A DNA stretch of 64,000 bases from Sulfitobacter sp. SK012 (GCF_003352085.1 NZ_CP025804.1:1240001-1304000), one strand, 5' to 3'; counted from the first letter of the stretch, positions 24,718 to 34,367 are shown. A program made the numbers and translations. Notes: generated by a model from the sequence alone, not told the origin.

Positions 24718-25910
24718 ATTACGGCCTTCTCAACAAATTTTTCGCCCCGGGCGACGCGGTTCACATCAAACGGGCTCAGATCCAAGCTCCGATATGCACC
24801 ATAGGTGATGAGTTCTGCAATGCCACGGCCCATAGCGGGTGATTGCTGCAACCCATGGCCGGAAAAGCCGTTGACGAAGATGAAATTGGACAACGTCTCA
24901 CTACGGCCCAACAGGGCATTCTGGTCGAACGTATTATAGGCATAATGCCCAACCCATTCATTGATGACCTTTACCTGCTCAAACGCAGGGACGCGGGTGG
25001 CGATGATGGGCCAGACTTTTTCCTGCCAAATCGAATGGTCGAATTCAAAATCATCAAAGGCCACGTCCAAGTCCACGTCTGGTGGGCAACCGGCAAGATA
25101 GTATTTCCCTTCGGATCGCATGTGCACGCCTGATGGATCAATTGTCAGCGGCAGGTCCCGGTCCAGCGGCTGAGCGGCGTCAAAGATAAAGGTATAGCGT
25201 TTGCGCGCGACCACAGGGATATCCAACCCGGCCATGCGCGCCGTTACAGCGGCACGCGGGCCTGAGGCATTGACCAACGTGCCACACGCGATGGTGTCGC
25301 CGGCTTTGAGTGTGACGCTTTCTACGCCCGTCTTGCTATGCGTGATCGATGCTACCTCGCCGGCCAGGTATTCGACGCCGTTCCTGCGCGCCATACGCTT
25401 GAACCAGTCAAACATGGTGCCGCCGTCGAAATACCCTTCATCGATGAGGTTGTGATTGGCACCAATGATGTCGTCTAGCTGGTAGAACGGGTAAGCGGTT
25501 GCAATCTCGTCACGCGTCATGAATTTGGTGGCGGCACCAAGGCCATTTTGAACGGCTTGCGCCTCTTTCAACGTGTCGGCAAACGCTTCCGTGTCTGCCA
25601 GATACATGTAGCCATAGCTTTGTAGGGGGAGGTGTGGGACCTCTGGATCACCTCCCATAAAGTCGCGAAAGTTCTTGATGAACTCAGCCCCGAACTGCGA
25701 AACCTGCACATTGATCCGGTTGCTGAACTGCTGACGGATACAGCTGTTGGTGTGGCTGGTAGAGGCGAATTCATAGGTTGGATCGCGCTCGATTACCAAA
25801 ATGCGACCGTCAAATCCATCCATCTGGCTGAGCCACCAAGCAACGGATGACCCGTACATTGCGCCGCCGATAATGATGACATCATAGCTTGAATGTTGTG
25901 CTGTGGTCAT
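24714..25910 (-). CDS. FAD-dependent amine/amino-acid oxidase (DAO family)
   Basis: The 398-residue protein begins with a dinucleotide-binding fold (YDVIIIGGAMYGSSVAWWL), continues with the DAO-type EFASTSHTNSCIRQQFSN, a second FAD contact (LVNASGPRAAVTARMAG, ~residue 214) and the C-terminal VNGFSGHGLQQSPAMGRGIAEL. It is close to sarcosine/dimethylglycine-oxidase-like or FOXRED1-like proteins. A CIRQQF cysteine may play a flavin-linked role, but this is unproven. GGAGAGG lies just before the ATG. It is the first gene of a three-gene operon with the aldolase and SDR. Confidence 0.87.
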   Translation of the reverse strand: MTTAQHSSYDVIIIGGAMYGSSVAWWLSQMDGFDGRILVIERDPTYEFASTSHTNSCIRQQFSNRINVQVSQFGAEFIKNFRDFMGGDPEVPHLPLQSYGYMYLADTEAFADTLKEAQAVQNGLGAATKFMTRDEIATAYPFYQLDDIIGANHNLIDEGYFDGGTMFDWFKRMARRNGVEYLAGEVASITHSKTGVESVTLKAGDTIACGTLVNASGPRAAVTARMAGLDIPVVARKRYTFIFDAAQPLDRDLPLTIDPSGVHMRSEGKYYLAGCPPDVDLDVAFDDFEFDHSIWQEKVWPIIATRVPAFEQVKVINEWVGHYAYNTFDQNALLGRSETLSNFIFVNGFSGHGLQQSPAMGRGIAELITYGAYRSLDLSPFDVNRVARGEKFVEKAVI

Positions 25911-26053
25911 TGGACCTCTCCTTTATTCCCGGGGCGTGCGACCGCTCTTTGCCGGGCGAACCTCACCAACTGCGCCGTGCTGTGAAAACCATACATATCG
26001 GCATCTTGCACAAGGGCTGCGATTGACGTGTGGGTCAAGAGCTGTGGCATGGA

Positions 26054-27070
26054 TCAGGTGTTGGCAAGGGCGCGGGCGTCTTTGGCCAAAAGCACGATCA
26101 CGTCGCGCATCATCGCTGCATTCTTGGGGTTTGATGCGTTCCCATCCAGCCCGCGTTTCAGCACGCCCTGCAAAATGGCCAGCAACCGAAAATATGAGAA
26201 AACCACATAGAAGTTCCAATTCTCTGGTCGAGAAACCCGGCGCCTTTGGCAATAAAGGTCGACATAGGCATCTTCACTGGGCAGTCCAGCATTGGCTCTA
26301 TCGACACCTGCAAGGCCGCGAAAATGGCCCGCATGGGGCAGCCGCCAGTGCATACATTGATAGGCAAGATCAGCGAGCGGATGGCCAAGGGTCGAAAGCT
26401 CCCAATCAAGGAGGGCGATCAGTGTCTCGTTGTTTGGCGCAAAGATCATGTTGTCGATTCGAAAATCGCCGTGCACGATGCTGCTGGCACCGTCATCGGG
26501 CACCATATTGCCGTTCAACCAATCGATCAGCCAATCTGCATCTGGTAATGGATCTGTTTGCGCATCGCGGTACTGCGCCGACCAGCGGGTGATCTGACGT
26601 TCGAAATAATTGCCGGGTTTGCCGTAATCGGCCAAGCTAACCGCAGCTGGATCGACGCAGTGTAATGCAGCAAGTGTGGCATTCATCTGGTCGTACACCT
26701 CGGCCCGTGCACGCGCCTCTAACTCAGGCAGGGCAGGGTCCCAAAAGATGCGGCCCTGCACCATTTCCATCACCATGAACTGCGTACCCATGGGGCTGTC
26801 GTCGCCTGAAAGGTGCAGCACCTTTGGGACAGGAACATCCGTGCCGCCCAAGGCCTGCATCACCCGGTATTCGCGGTCGACAGCATGGGCGGATTTCAAG
26901 AGCTTGCCGGGTGGCTTGGCGCGTAAAACGTATTGATGTTTCCCGGACGTCAATTTGTAGGTTGGGTTGGACTGCCCATCGGAAAATTTCTCGATTCCGT
27001 CCAGCATGCCAAAGCCATCGACATGCTTTGCCAGATATTTCGCAAGCAGCGCAGTATCATAGGTATGCAT
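26054..27070 (-). CDS. APH-type kinase, ACAD10/11 N-domain- or LvaA-like
   Basis: The 338-residue protein has the aminoglycoside-phosphotransferase fold: FSDGQSNPTYKL (Gly-rich loop), YVLRAKPPGKLL (ATP Lys), VHGDFRIDNMIF (catalytic loop HGDxxxxN, ~residue 203) and LLDWELSTLGHPLADLAY (Mg-binding Asp). This version is the one fused to acyl-CoA dehydrogenases in ACAD10/11 and found in the levulinate kinase LvaA, which phosphorylates 4-hydroxyacyl-CoA. I start at 27070 because AGGAAG lies 7 bases upstream. An acyl-CoA dehydrogenase is encoded divergently 95 bp away. Confidence 0.87.
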   Translation of the reverse strand: MHTYDTALLAKYLAKHVDGFGMLDGIEKFSDGQSNPTYKLTSGKHQYVLRAKPPGKLLKSAHAVDREYRVMQALGGTDVPVPKVLHLSGDDSPMGTQFMVMEMVQGRIFWDPALPELEARARAEVYDQMNATLAALHCVDPAAVSLADYGKPGNYFERQITRWSAQYRDAQTDPLPDADWLIDWLNGNMVPDDGASSIVHGDFRIDNMIFAPNNETLIALLDWELSTLGHPLADLAYQCMHWRLPHAGHFRGLAGVDRANAGLPSEDAYVDLYCQRRRVSRPENWNFYVVFSYFRLLAILQGVLKRGLDGNASNPKNAAMMRDVIVLLAKDARALANT

Positions 27071-27165
27071 TGTTGGCTTCCTGACGAGGCTGGACATTTC
27101 GATGTGATCTAAGCAAGTCTTGCCCTGCGGGGAAAGCCCCCCGTTGCGTTATGGGGGAGCTTTCT

Positions 27166-28401
27166 ATGGATTTGAGTTTTGGCATGCGGCCGGAGTCGCG
27201 CGATTTGTTGGACCGTGTCGTCGCGATGATACGCGATCATGTGATCCCGCTTGAGGCGGAATATCACGATGAAGTCGGCAAAGGCGACCGCTGGACCTAT
27301 ACGCCGCGGCAGACGGAAATCCTGGAGGGGTTAAAGCAAAAAGCCAAAGACGCAGGTCTGTGGAACTTCTGGCTAACCGACAGTGAAAAAGGTATCGGCC
27401 TGACAACTGTGGAATACGCCTATTTTGCAGAAGAAATGGGGAAAACGCCTCTAGGTGCTGAGGTGTTCAATTGCTCTGCGCCCGACACTGGCAACATGGA
27501 AGTTTTCGAGCGCTACGGCACGCAAAAGCAAAAAGACATGTGGTTGTCAAAACTGCTGAAGGGCGAAATCCGGTCTGCTTATCTGATGACGGAACCTGAT
27601 GTGGCATCGTCGGATGCGACGAATGTGCGCATGGCCTGTGTTCGCGATGGGGACGACTATGTTCTCAATGGCGAAAAATGGTGGGCCAGTGGTGCCGGAG
27701 ATCCGCGCTGCGCAGTTTACATTGTGATGGTCAAAACCGGTAGTGACGACCTCACCAAACATGCGCGCCAATCAATGATCGTGGTGGATGCCAAAACACC
27801 AGGGATCGAGGTTTTGCGCCCCATGCAGGTATACGGCCATGATGACGCCCCACACGGGCATATGCATATCCGGTTTAAGGACGTGCGCGTGCCTGCCGAG
27901 GATCTACTGCTGGGCGAGGGGCGCGGGTTTGAAATCGCGCAGGGCCGGCTTGGGCCTGGGCGTATCCACCATTGCATGCGCGCCATTGGGCAAGCTGAAG
28001 CCGCACTTGAGCTGATGTGCCGCCGCAGCATGGAACGCGAGGCGTTTGGAAAGCCGTTGGCTCAGTTGGGTGCGAATTTCGACATCATCGCGGAATGCCG
28101 GATGGAGATCGAAATGGCGCGGCTTTTGTGCCTCAAGGCCGCATGGTTCATGGATCAAGGTGACAAACGTGCCGCTGCCCCTTGGATCAGCCAGATCAAG
28201 GTGGTCGCCCCACGTGTAGCGCTCAAGGTGATTGATGAAGCGGTGCAAATGCACGGCGCTGAGGGGATCAGTCAGGACACGCCGCTTGCCAATGCATGGA
28301 CCCATGTGCGGACCTTGCGATTGGCAGACGGCCCCGATGCCGTTCATCGCAGGCAGGTCGCACGTGCGGAACTGCGCAAGTACACCCAAAGGCCCGTTTG
28401 A
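27166..28401 (+). CDS. Acyl-CoA dehydrogenase (ACAD11-like)
   Basis: A 411-residue flavoprotein: the FAD/substrate region AYLMTEPDVASSDATN (~residues 137-152), NGEKWWASGAGDPRC, the GRIHHCMRAIGQAEAALELM helix and C-terminal QMHGAEGISQDTPLANAW are those of the ACAD10/11 subgroup. In mammals ACAD11 uses a fused kinase domain to dehydrate 4-hydroxyacyl-CoA through a phospho-intermediate; here the kinase is the divergent neighbour. GGGGAG sits 6 bases before the chosen ATG at 27166; a start at 27151 is in frame but less well placed. A 590-bp gap follows. Confidence 0.9.
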   Translation: MDLSFGMRPESRDLLDRVVAMIRDHVIPLEAEYHDEVGKGDRWTYTPRQTEILEGLKQKAKDAGLWNFWLTDSEKGIGLTTVEYAYFAEEMGKTPLGAEVFNCSAPDTGNMEVFERYGTQKQKDMWLSKLLKGEIRSAYLMTEPDVASSDATNVRMACVRDGDDYVLNGEKWWASGAGDPRCAVYIVMVKTGSDDLTKHARQSMIVVDAKTPGIEVLRPMQVYGHDDAPHGHMHIRFKDVRVPAEDLLLGEGRGFEIAQGRLGPGRIHHCMRAIGQAEAALELMCRRSMEREAFGKPLAQLGANFDIIAECRMEIEMARLLCLKAAWFMDQGDKRAAAPWISQIKVVAPRVALKVIDEAVQMHGAEGISQDTPLANAWTHVRTLRLADGPDAVHRRQVARAELRKYTQRPV

Positions 28402-28991
28402 GTTTTCGCCAATGAGAAGCGTTGCTTTGGCGTGGGCCTAGGGTGCTGTGATTGTTGCTGTTTCCTGCGTCGGGAGTTGCTTTTCAGGTCGCAAAGATTG
28501 TGACCTTAGATAAAGGTTTCGCCGCCTGCTTTGGCCTTTTGAGCAGGCGAGCAGAGGCTCAGCCTGACAGTGTCTGAAGATGCTTAAGGCCACATTTTGA
28601 ACTTTGTTGCCTAGAAGTTGACGCTAAAGAGCATTAACTCCGCCGCAGTTTTTTCTCATAACTGACAGCAGATTGCCCTGTTGGTGATTGTGTCGAAGGG
28701 CTGAACCCTTCGTCAGCGCCTCCAAATCGATTTGAGTTTGGTGGTCGCACAATTTGGGTGCTGAAGTTCACCTGAAAGTAACCCGTTCTGATTAGTGTGA
28801 TCATCGTAACGAGTAGGTGCCGAGCCTGCTGTCAATTTTGGGCGCGGGTTCGGCATTTTTGGTTTCCTTCACTGCTTAATTCATTGATATAAAACGTTAA
28901 TACCCCAAGTGTGATGCCAGGCACCGCGTAGATTATCGAAATGTCGCTTTCGCGATTGAGCTAGCGCGTCCTTGCCGTCATCATCACCCCA
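28402..28991. other. 590-bp gap with several inverted repeats, no gene seen
   Basis: No open frame with a ribosome site or family similarity is present. Structured elements are CGCCTGCT/AGCAGGCG (28523-28530/28542-28549), CGAAGGG-CTGAA-CCCTTCG (28694-28712), the palindrome CAAATCGATTTG (28723-28734) and a terminator-like hairpin near 28818-28860. A small RNA, an eroded gene or a remnant mobile end would all fit. Confidence 0.4.
28818..28860 (+). terminator. Possible intrinsic terminator
   Basis: GCCGAGCC (28819-28826) can pair with GGGTTCGGC (28846-28854), using one G-U pair, around a ~19-base loop; ATTTTT follows directly. It lies well after the acyl-CoA dehydrogenase and could end a transcript from within the gap. 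Confidence 0.35.
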
Positions 28992-29975
28992 ATGAAATCA
29001 CCGCTGATCGACAATTTACAATACGCCCGCTTTTCGCCCCGCATCTTTGAACAGATGCGCGCAGGCGGCGTGGACGCTGCGCATGTAACCATCGCCTATC
29101 ACGAGAGCTTTCGTGAAATGGTACTGAACCTTGAACAATGGAACCGCTGGTTTGAAGCGCATCCTGATCTGATTTTCAAAGGTACTTCAGGGGCCTGTGT
29201 GACCCTCGCTCAAGAAACAGGGCGCACGGCGATCTTTTTTGGATTTCAAAACCCCAGCCCGATCGAAGACGATATTGGCCTTGTTGAGATTTGCCATCAA
29301 CTGGGCATACGGTTCATGCAGCTCACCTATAATAACCAATCGTTGCTCGCGACGGGCTGTTATGAAGATTACGACGCCGGACTGACCCGCATGGGCCGAC
29401 AGGTCGTGACCGAGATGAACCGGGTCGGCATGGTTGTCGACATGTCCCACTCCGGAGACCGCTCTACGCGTGATGCAATTGAACACTCAACACGACCCAT
29501 CGCCATCACCCACGCAAATCCAGCGTGGTGGCATGAGGCGTTACGCAACAAACCTGATGAGGTCCTAAGGCCGCTAACAGAGTCTGGGGGCATGTTTGGA
29601 TTTTCCATTTATCCTCATCACCTTGCACAGGGAAGCTTATGCACCGCATCAAGCTTTTTCCAGATGATTGAAGAGGCCGCGCGACGTTATGGGGCAGCTT
29701 CGCTTGGTATCGGCACTGATCTTTGTCAGGACCAGCCCGACAGTATCGTCGAATGGATGCGCGTGGGCCGCTGGTCCAAGGTGATTGATTATGGTGAAGG
29801 ATCTGCCAGCAACGCAGGCTTTCCACCTATGCCGGTTTGGTTCAACGACAACCGTGATTTTGGCAATATCCGCGCTGGCTTGGAGGCGACATCGCTGACA
29901 TCCCAAGAGATCGACGGGATTATGGGGGGCAATTGGTACCGCTTCTATGCGGCCAGTTTTGGACCGATGGTATGA
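28992..29975 (+). CDS. Membrane dipeptidase (M19)-like protein with altered metal site
   Basis: The 327-residue protein follows the M19/renal dipeptidase barrel: LGIRFMQLTYNNQSLL, MVVDMSHSGDRSTRDAIE and PIAITHANPAWWHE hold two His at ligand positions, and IGTDLCQD and GGNWYRFY are family-like. The N-terminal HxD ligand pair of true dipeptidases is absent (PLIDNLQYARFS), and the bridging Glu region reads FFGFQNPSPIEDD. A di-zinc site is therefore incomplete, and the reaction may differ from dipeptide hydrolysis. It overlaps the next gene by 4 bases (ATGA). Confidence 0.8.
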   Translation: MKSPLIDNLQYARFSPRIFEQMRAGGVDAAHVTIAYHESFREMVLNLEQWNRWFEAHPDLIFKGTSGACVTLAQETGRTAIFFGFQNPSPIEDDIGLVEICHQLGIRFMQLTYNNQSLLATGCYEDYDAGLTRMGRQVVTEMNRVGMVVDMSHSGDRSTRDAIEHSTRPIAITHANPAWWHEALRNKPDEVLRPLTESGGMFGFSIYPHHLAQGSLCTASSFFQMIEEAARRYGAASLGIGTDLCQDQPDSIVEWMRVGRWSKVIDYGEGSASNAGFPPMPVWFNDNRDFGNIRAGLEATSLTSQEIDGIMGGNWYRFYAASFGPMV

Positions 29976-31618
29976 AGGATTTTACGAACCCACCGCAGGT
30001 TCCGCTGCGCCCGCCGTCACAGGTGATGCGGTTAAGCCGGATGGGGTCGATGTTTCCGTCGCGCCTGTCGTTCCTGCGCAGTTTAATGCGGCGACTGGCA
30101 GCAGAAAAAGTACACGTCAGGTGCCACGCTTGGGAAATGGATGTGGACGGGTTCGGGCATGCTGTCTTTTGCGTGACCCTCGGCGGGTATGATTATTCCT
30201 TGGTCGCTGTCTCGACCGATTTGCCTGCTGATCAACGCACGGACCGGGTGATCGCAACGGCGTGGGACAGCGCGTATGTTCTTTTTGACGGTATTCCCGA
30301 TGCAAAAGACATCGCGCGTATCGTGGAAAATGCACCGCTTCAAGAAGCAGGGCGATTTTGCGAGCGAGATCTGATATTAAGTCGTGCAAACAAATCAGTG
30401 CGGCTGTTTTCTCATGTGGTTGCGGCTTTACTCGCAGGGCGTAAACCTGATCCAGATATGATCCGCGATGTGGGTTATCTGATGCGGACAACTGCGGTTT
30501 ATGGCAACGGAAAATTTGGCATTGCGGACCGGGCATTGATCAAGGATCGACCGGGCTTTGAAGGACCATTTGCTGCAGAAATGCTGACAGTTTGGTTGAT
30601 CCGACATTTCACGCACGCGCTGGTCGAACATGTGGGCGGTGCAACCTTGGATCGCGAAACACGGCGCCACCTTGGGATCGGGAATTCCACGGGATTGGGG
30701 ATGGCACCGTTTTTGGTCAATCACCCGGTGCTTTTGAACAACTGGATGCTCGTGCGCGAAACGGCACTGGCACGGGTGCGCGCCATCGAGGCGTTAACGA
30801 CGGCTCAGTCGTTACGGATCGCAGCACTCGGGGCGCGTTCGGCGCGTCATTTGGCCCAATGGCAGGTGCCTGACGCGGCCCATCAGGCGCGGATCGAGAG
30901 CTTGCGAACCGATTGGCAAAACGCATTGGTGCTGCTGGAAAACCTCGAAGAGAACCGACCGTTGGATCATGTGATGACCAAAATGCTCGACTTTTCCGAG
31001 GATGTTCAGGAGCTTATGGTGTCGCTCCTGCTAGAACCCTTCGGGGAAATCGTTGATGGATTGACCGACTGTATGTCCGATCCCTTTGGCGGTTTTGCCC
31101 CCCCGATCGTTGGCACAACAGCGCTGCGCAAGGTGTTTGAGACACATTTTGATTGGGCGCTGTCCGATGATTATGACGCTCCGGATGCCTGTGGGCAGTT
31201 CTGGTATGTCTCTGAAGCGAAACAAGAACCGCGCCTTGGTCTACGGTTTGAAGAGCCGGGTGCAGACAAAGAAAGTCCGCTTGATATTGCCCGGCGTGCT
31301 CGTGCGGCCCACAGCGATTTACCGGAAACGGAAACATCCGTATCGGCGTTTTTGACTGCCCATCCTGAACATGCGCTTGCGGTTGAACGGGCAGGGCTTG
31401 CGCAACGCTACCCTTACGGTGAAATTCGCGACAACCTGATTGCTACCACTTGTCTGCCCATCGACATGCTGCGCTGCAAGCTGTCGTTCTTTGGTGCGTC
31501 AAAGTTTGATCCGAAGTCTGACCGCTGGACTCGGATCACGCTATGCCAAGGAGCACCACTTGCGGATGAGCTGGACCAAGAGGTCGACGATTGGTGGCTG
31601 CCGGTCTTTGCACAATGA
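29972..31618 (+). CDS. Conserved protein of unknown function, ~550 residues
   Basis: I do not recognise the 548-residue product. It lacks a signal peptide and membrane helices and looks cytoplasmic. Visible features are an N-terminal LSRMGSMFPSRLSFLRSLMRRL segment, GIGNSTGLGMAPFLVNHP near residue 230 and a C-terminal LPIDMLRCKLSFFGASKFDPKSD. The ATG at 29972 overlaps the stop of the M19-like gene, and its own stop overlaps the next ATG, so all three genes are translationally coupled. A shared pathway is inferred. Confidence 0.75.
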   Translation: MKDFTNPPQVPLRPPSQVMRLSRMGSMFPSRLSFLRSLMRRLAAEKVHVRCHAWEMDVDGFGHAVFCVTLGGYDYSLVAVSTDLPADQRTDRVIATAWDSAYVLFDGIPDAKDIARIVENAPLQEAGRFCERDLILSRANKSVRLFSHVVAALLAGRKPDPDMIRDVGYLMRTTAVYGNGKFGIADRALIKDRPGFEGPFAAEMLTVWLIRHFTHALVEHVGGATLDRETRRHLGIGNSTGLGMAPFLVNHPVLLNNWMLVRETALARVRAIEALTTAQSLRIAALGARSARHLAQWQVPDAAHQARIESLRTDWQNALVLLENLEENRPLDHVMTKMLDFSEDVQELMVSLLLEPFGEIVDGLTDCMSDPFGGFAPPIVGTTALRKVFETHFDWALSDDYDAPDACGQFWYVSEAKQEPRLGLRFEEPGADKESPLDIARRARAAHSDLPETETSVSAFLTAHPEHALAVERAGLAQRYPYGEIRDNLIATTCLPIDMLRCKLSFFGASKFDPKSDRWTRITLCQGAPLADELDQEVDDWWLPVFAQ

Positions 31619-32097
31619 TACGGTCCCTGAATGAAGTCGCGGCACTTGCCGGCAAAGCGGCACGCGGGGCCGGGGCACCTGCCGCGCAGGCCACTCGTTT
31701 TGGTCAGGCCGCGGTGCAACATTTATGCGCGGGACGTGATCCACAGGCATTAACGCGAGCGCTCGCAGCTTTGCCGGGGGGTCCTATTCTTGATCTGCCA
31801 TTGGCCCTAATGCAGCAAGCTGAGGCGCAGGTGGTTGAGGGTGGATTTGAGACAAAGGGTTGGGATACGCTTGCGCGCAGCTACGTCGCAGCCTTGCCTT
31901 TTGCGGCAACTCTCAACGAAAAAAACCTGCTTTGGATCGATCTGAACACGCCAGCAAAGCGCAGCCCTGTTGCGCGATGCGATCTGCCGGAAGACCTTTG
32001 CGCCGACTGGCAAGCCCTTGCAGCAAAAACGCTGGTACCAGAGACTGATGCATCTCGGCTTGGTGGGGCGGGGGCAGGCCTGCTCGATAACGATTAG
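31615..32097 (+). CDS. DUF3726-like protein
   Basis: A 160-residue protein beginning [20 protein letters not shown], which resembles the start of DUF3726 proteins; the rest is rich in Ala and has no catalytic motif that I can identify. Its ATG overlaps the upstream stop (ATGA). It ends 4 bases into the 3' end of the convergent truA gene. The function is unknown; the operon suggests that it acts with the M19-like and 548-residue proteins. Confidence 0.7.
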   Translation: MIRSLNEVAALAGKAARGAGAPAAQATRFGQAAVQHLCAGRDPQALTRALAALPGGPILDLPLALMQQAEAQVVEGGFETKGWDTLARSYVAALPFAATLNEKNLLWIDLNTPAKRSPVARCDLPEDLCADWQALAAKTLVPETDASRLGGAGAGLLDND

Positions 32098-32861
32098 GCG
32101 AAGGGATCGGCCTCATAGCTGACCGCGGCGAGGTACAACCCGTGCGGCGGACACACTGGGCCGCAGGCGGCGCGATCTTTGGCCTCAAGTGCTGTGCTTA
32201 CGCCATCAGGGGAAAGCGATCCTCCGCCGACCCGCTCAAGCGTCCCGACAAAGCTACGAACTTGATTGTGCAAGAAAGACCTCGCACGTACGTCGAAATG
32301 TACTTCGGTCCCCTGCGCCGTTTCAACTTCTGAAATATTCAACCGATCCAGTGTTTTTACCGGGCTCTTCGCCTGACAGATGGTCGAGCGGAAAGTGGTG
32401 AAGTCATGACGCCCCACCAGCCGGTCAGCGCCGGCCTGCATCGCCGCAACATCTAGCGGGTGTTTGACCTGCCAAACCAACCCCGCCTGATGTGTGGCGG
32501 GGGCGCGGCGTGTTAGGATACGAAAATGGTACTGTCGTTCCAGCGCGGAAAATCTTGCGTGCCAGTCGGGGGCAACTTCGGCGCAGCCAACAATGCCAAT
32601 AGGCGTTGGTTTTAGATGATAATTTAACGCCTCAGATAGGCGAAAGGCGGTCCAGTCGTTTTCCATATCGCAATGGGCCACCTGAGCAAGCGCGTGAACA
32701 CCTGCATCCGTTCGCCCCGCGGCGGCTATATTGTGGACACGCGGTTCCAGCTTTGCCAACGCGGCTTCAATTGCGCCCTGAACGGACGGAAGGTCGATCT
32801 GGCGTTGCCAACCGACAAAAGGCGCGCCGTGGTATTCGATTTTTAGGGCAAAGCGTGGCAT
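32094..32861 (-). CDS. truA: tRNA pseudouridine(38-40) synthase
   Basis: The 255-residue protein carries the TruA catalytic motif [19 protein letters not shown] (~residues 48-66, Asp nucleophile), the N-terminal [12 protein letters not shown] and the C-terminal [17 protein letters not shown]. It isomerises uridines 38-40 in the anticodon arm of tRNAs. Length and motifs are normal. It is convergent with the DUF3726-like gene. Confidence 0.95.
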   Translation of the reverse strand: MPRFALKIEYHGAPFVGWQRQIDLPSVQGAIEAALAKLEPRVHNIAAAGRTDAGVHALAQVAHCDMENDWTAFRLSEALNYHLKPTPIGIVGCAEVAPDWHARFSALERQYHFRILTRRAPATHQAGLVWQVKHPLDVAAMQAGADRLVGRHDFTTFRSTICQAKSPVKTLDRLNISEVETAQGTEVHFDVRARSFLHNQVRSFVGTLERVGGGSLSPDGVSTALEAKDRAACGPVCPPHGLYLAAVSYEADPFA

Positions 32862-32951
32862 GGCCTGCCTCTAGCGCGGCGCTGCGGTTCTGGCAATCCC
32901 TCGGGGGGCATCCTATATTAGGCTTTGCAATAGAATGGGGCGCGGCAGGCA

Positions 32952-34367
32952 TTGGTCATCTCTAAAATCGCCGATGGCATCTGGCGGCAAGTCGAAGCGG
33001 TACAGGACACTGTATCAGAAGCGTTTTTTGAACCGGTCATCCGTTTGGGTGTGACGGGGCTTGCGCGATCGGGCAAGACGGTTTTTATCACCTCGCTGGT
33101 GGCAAATCTGCTGGACCGCGGGCGGATGCCAGGGCTGCTTGCCGCGAGCGAGGGCCGGATAGAGGCCGCGTTCTTGCAACCGCAACCTGATGACACGGTT
33201 CCGCGTTTTGAATATGAGAGCCACCTTGCCGCGTTGACGGCGCGCGCCCCGCATTGGCCGGGCAGCACGCGGGCGATCTCAGAGCTTCGCTTGTCTTTGC
33301 GGGTGCGCCCGTCGGGGTTGCTGGCCGGGTTTCAGGGGCCGCGTACGATCCATCTGGATATTGTCGACTATCCGGGGGAGTGGTTGCTGGATCTGGGCCT
33401 CTTGGATCTGAGCTATGATGAATGGGTGTCGCAGGTTCTGGAGCGGATTGAAAACCGTGAAGAAGCGGCCGCTTACCGTGCGATGGTCGCGCAAACGGAT
33501 CCGCAGGCCAAACTGGAAGAACCAATCGCCAAGGCGCTTGCCGACACGTTCGCCGACTACCTTCAGACGGCGCGTTTGGCGGGCTATTCCGATTGCACCC
33601 CGGGCCGGTTCTTGTTGCCCGGTGATCTGGCGGGCAGTCCGGTTCTGACCTTTGCGCCCTTGCCGGGCGGCGAAGGGGATGCGCGCCGATCATTGCGGCG
33701 CGAAATGGCGCGACGGTTTGAGGCGTATAAATCGCAAGTCGTCAAACCGTTCTTTCGCGATCATTTTACCCGGATCGACCGGCAAGTGGTGTTGGTAGAT
33801 GCCTTGGGCGCGATCAATGCAGGCCCACGTGCGGTTGAAGACATGCGTGCCGCGATGGAAGAGATTTTGGGAGCGTTCAGGCCGGGGCGTAATGGCTTTT
33901 TAACCAGCATTCTGCGCGGCAAACGCGTCGAGAAAATCCTGTTCGCAGCGACAAAGGCGGACCATTTACATCATGCGCAACACCCGCAGATGACCGCCAT
34001 AATGCAGGCGTTGACCCGTGAGGCGCGCGATCGTGCGCGGTTTGCTGGGGCGGAGACAGCCGCCATGTCCATCGCATCCCTGCGCGCTACAACTGAGGCC
34101 ACGATGGCCCATGACGGTACTGATTTGGACGTCGTGCGCGGCACGCTGTTGGAAACGGGCAAAGAAGCTGCGTTCTATCCCGGCGAGTTGCCAAGTGATC
34201 CTGCGCATCTGCTGACCCCTGCGCGGGCAGGTCAGGAACGCTGGCTCGATGGTGATTACCAGATCATGCGGTTTGCTCCGGCTCCGCTGACGCTACGCCC
34301 GGGCGATGGCCCGCCACATATTAGGCTAGACCGAGCGGTTGAGTTCTTGATCGGTGATAAATTGTGA
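32952..34367 (+). CDS. ycjX: YcjX-family P-loop protein
   Basis: The 471-residue protein has the DUF463/YcjX P-loop VTGLARSGKTVFITSLVANL (~residues 34-53), LDIVDYPGEWLLDL (switch-like, ~residues 135-148) and VLVDALGAINAG. E. coli YcjX is a stress-induced GTPase-like protein encoded with ycjF, as here. The start is TTG; no ATG or GTG occurs before the P-loop region. The next gene begins with a GTG that overlaps this stop. Confidence 0.88.
   Translation: MVISKIADGIWRQVEAVQDTVSEAFFEPVIRLGVTGLARSGKTVFITSLVANLLDRGRMPGLLAASEGRIEAAFLQPQPDDTVPRFEYESHLAALTARAPHWPGSTRAISELRLSLRVRPSGLLAGFQGPRTIHLDIVDYPGEWLLDLGLLDLSYDEWVSQVLERIENREEAAAYRAMVAQTDPQAKLEEPIAKALADTFADYLQTARLAGYSDCTPGRFLLPGDLAGSPVLTFAPLPGGEGDARRSLRREMARRFEAYKSQVVKPFFRDHFTRIDRQVVLVDALGAINAGPRAVEDMRAAMEEILGAFRPGRNGFLTSILRGKRVEKILFAATKADHLHHAQHPQMTAIMQALTREARDRARFAGAETAAMSIASLRATTEATMAHDGTDLDVVRGTLLETGKEAAFYPGELPSDPAHLLTPARAGQERWLDGDYQIMRFAPAPLTLRPGDGPPHIRLDRAVEFLIGDKL

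Noticed and set aside
28402..28991. tRNA or insertion-sequence remnant in the gap
   Set aside because: No full cloverleaf, transposase fragment or target duplication can be found; only isolated hairpins.
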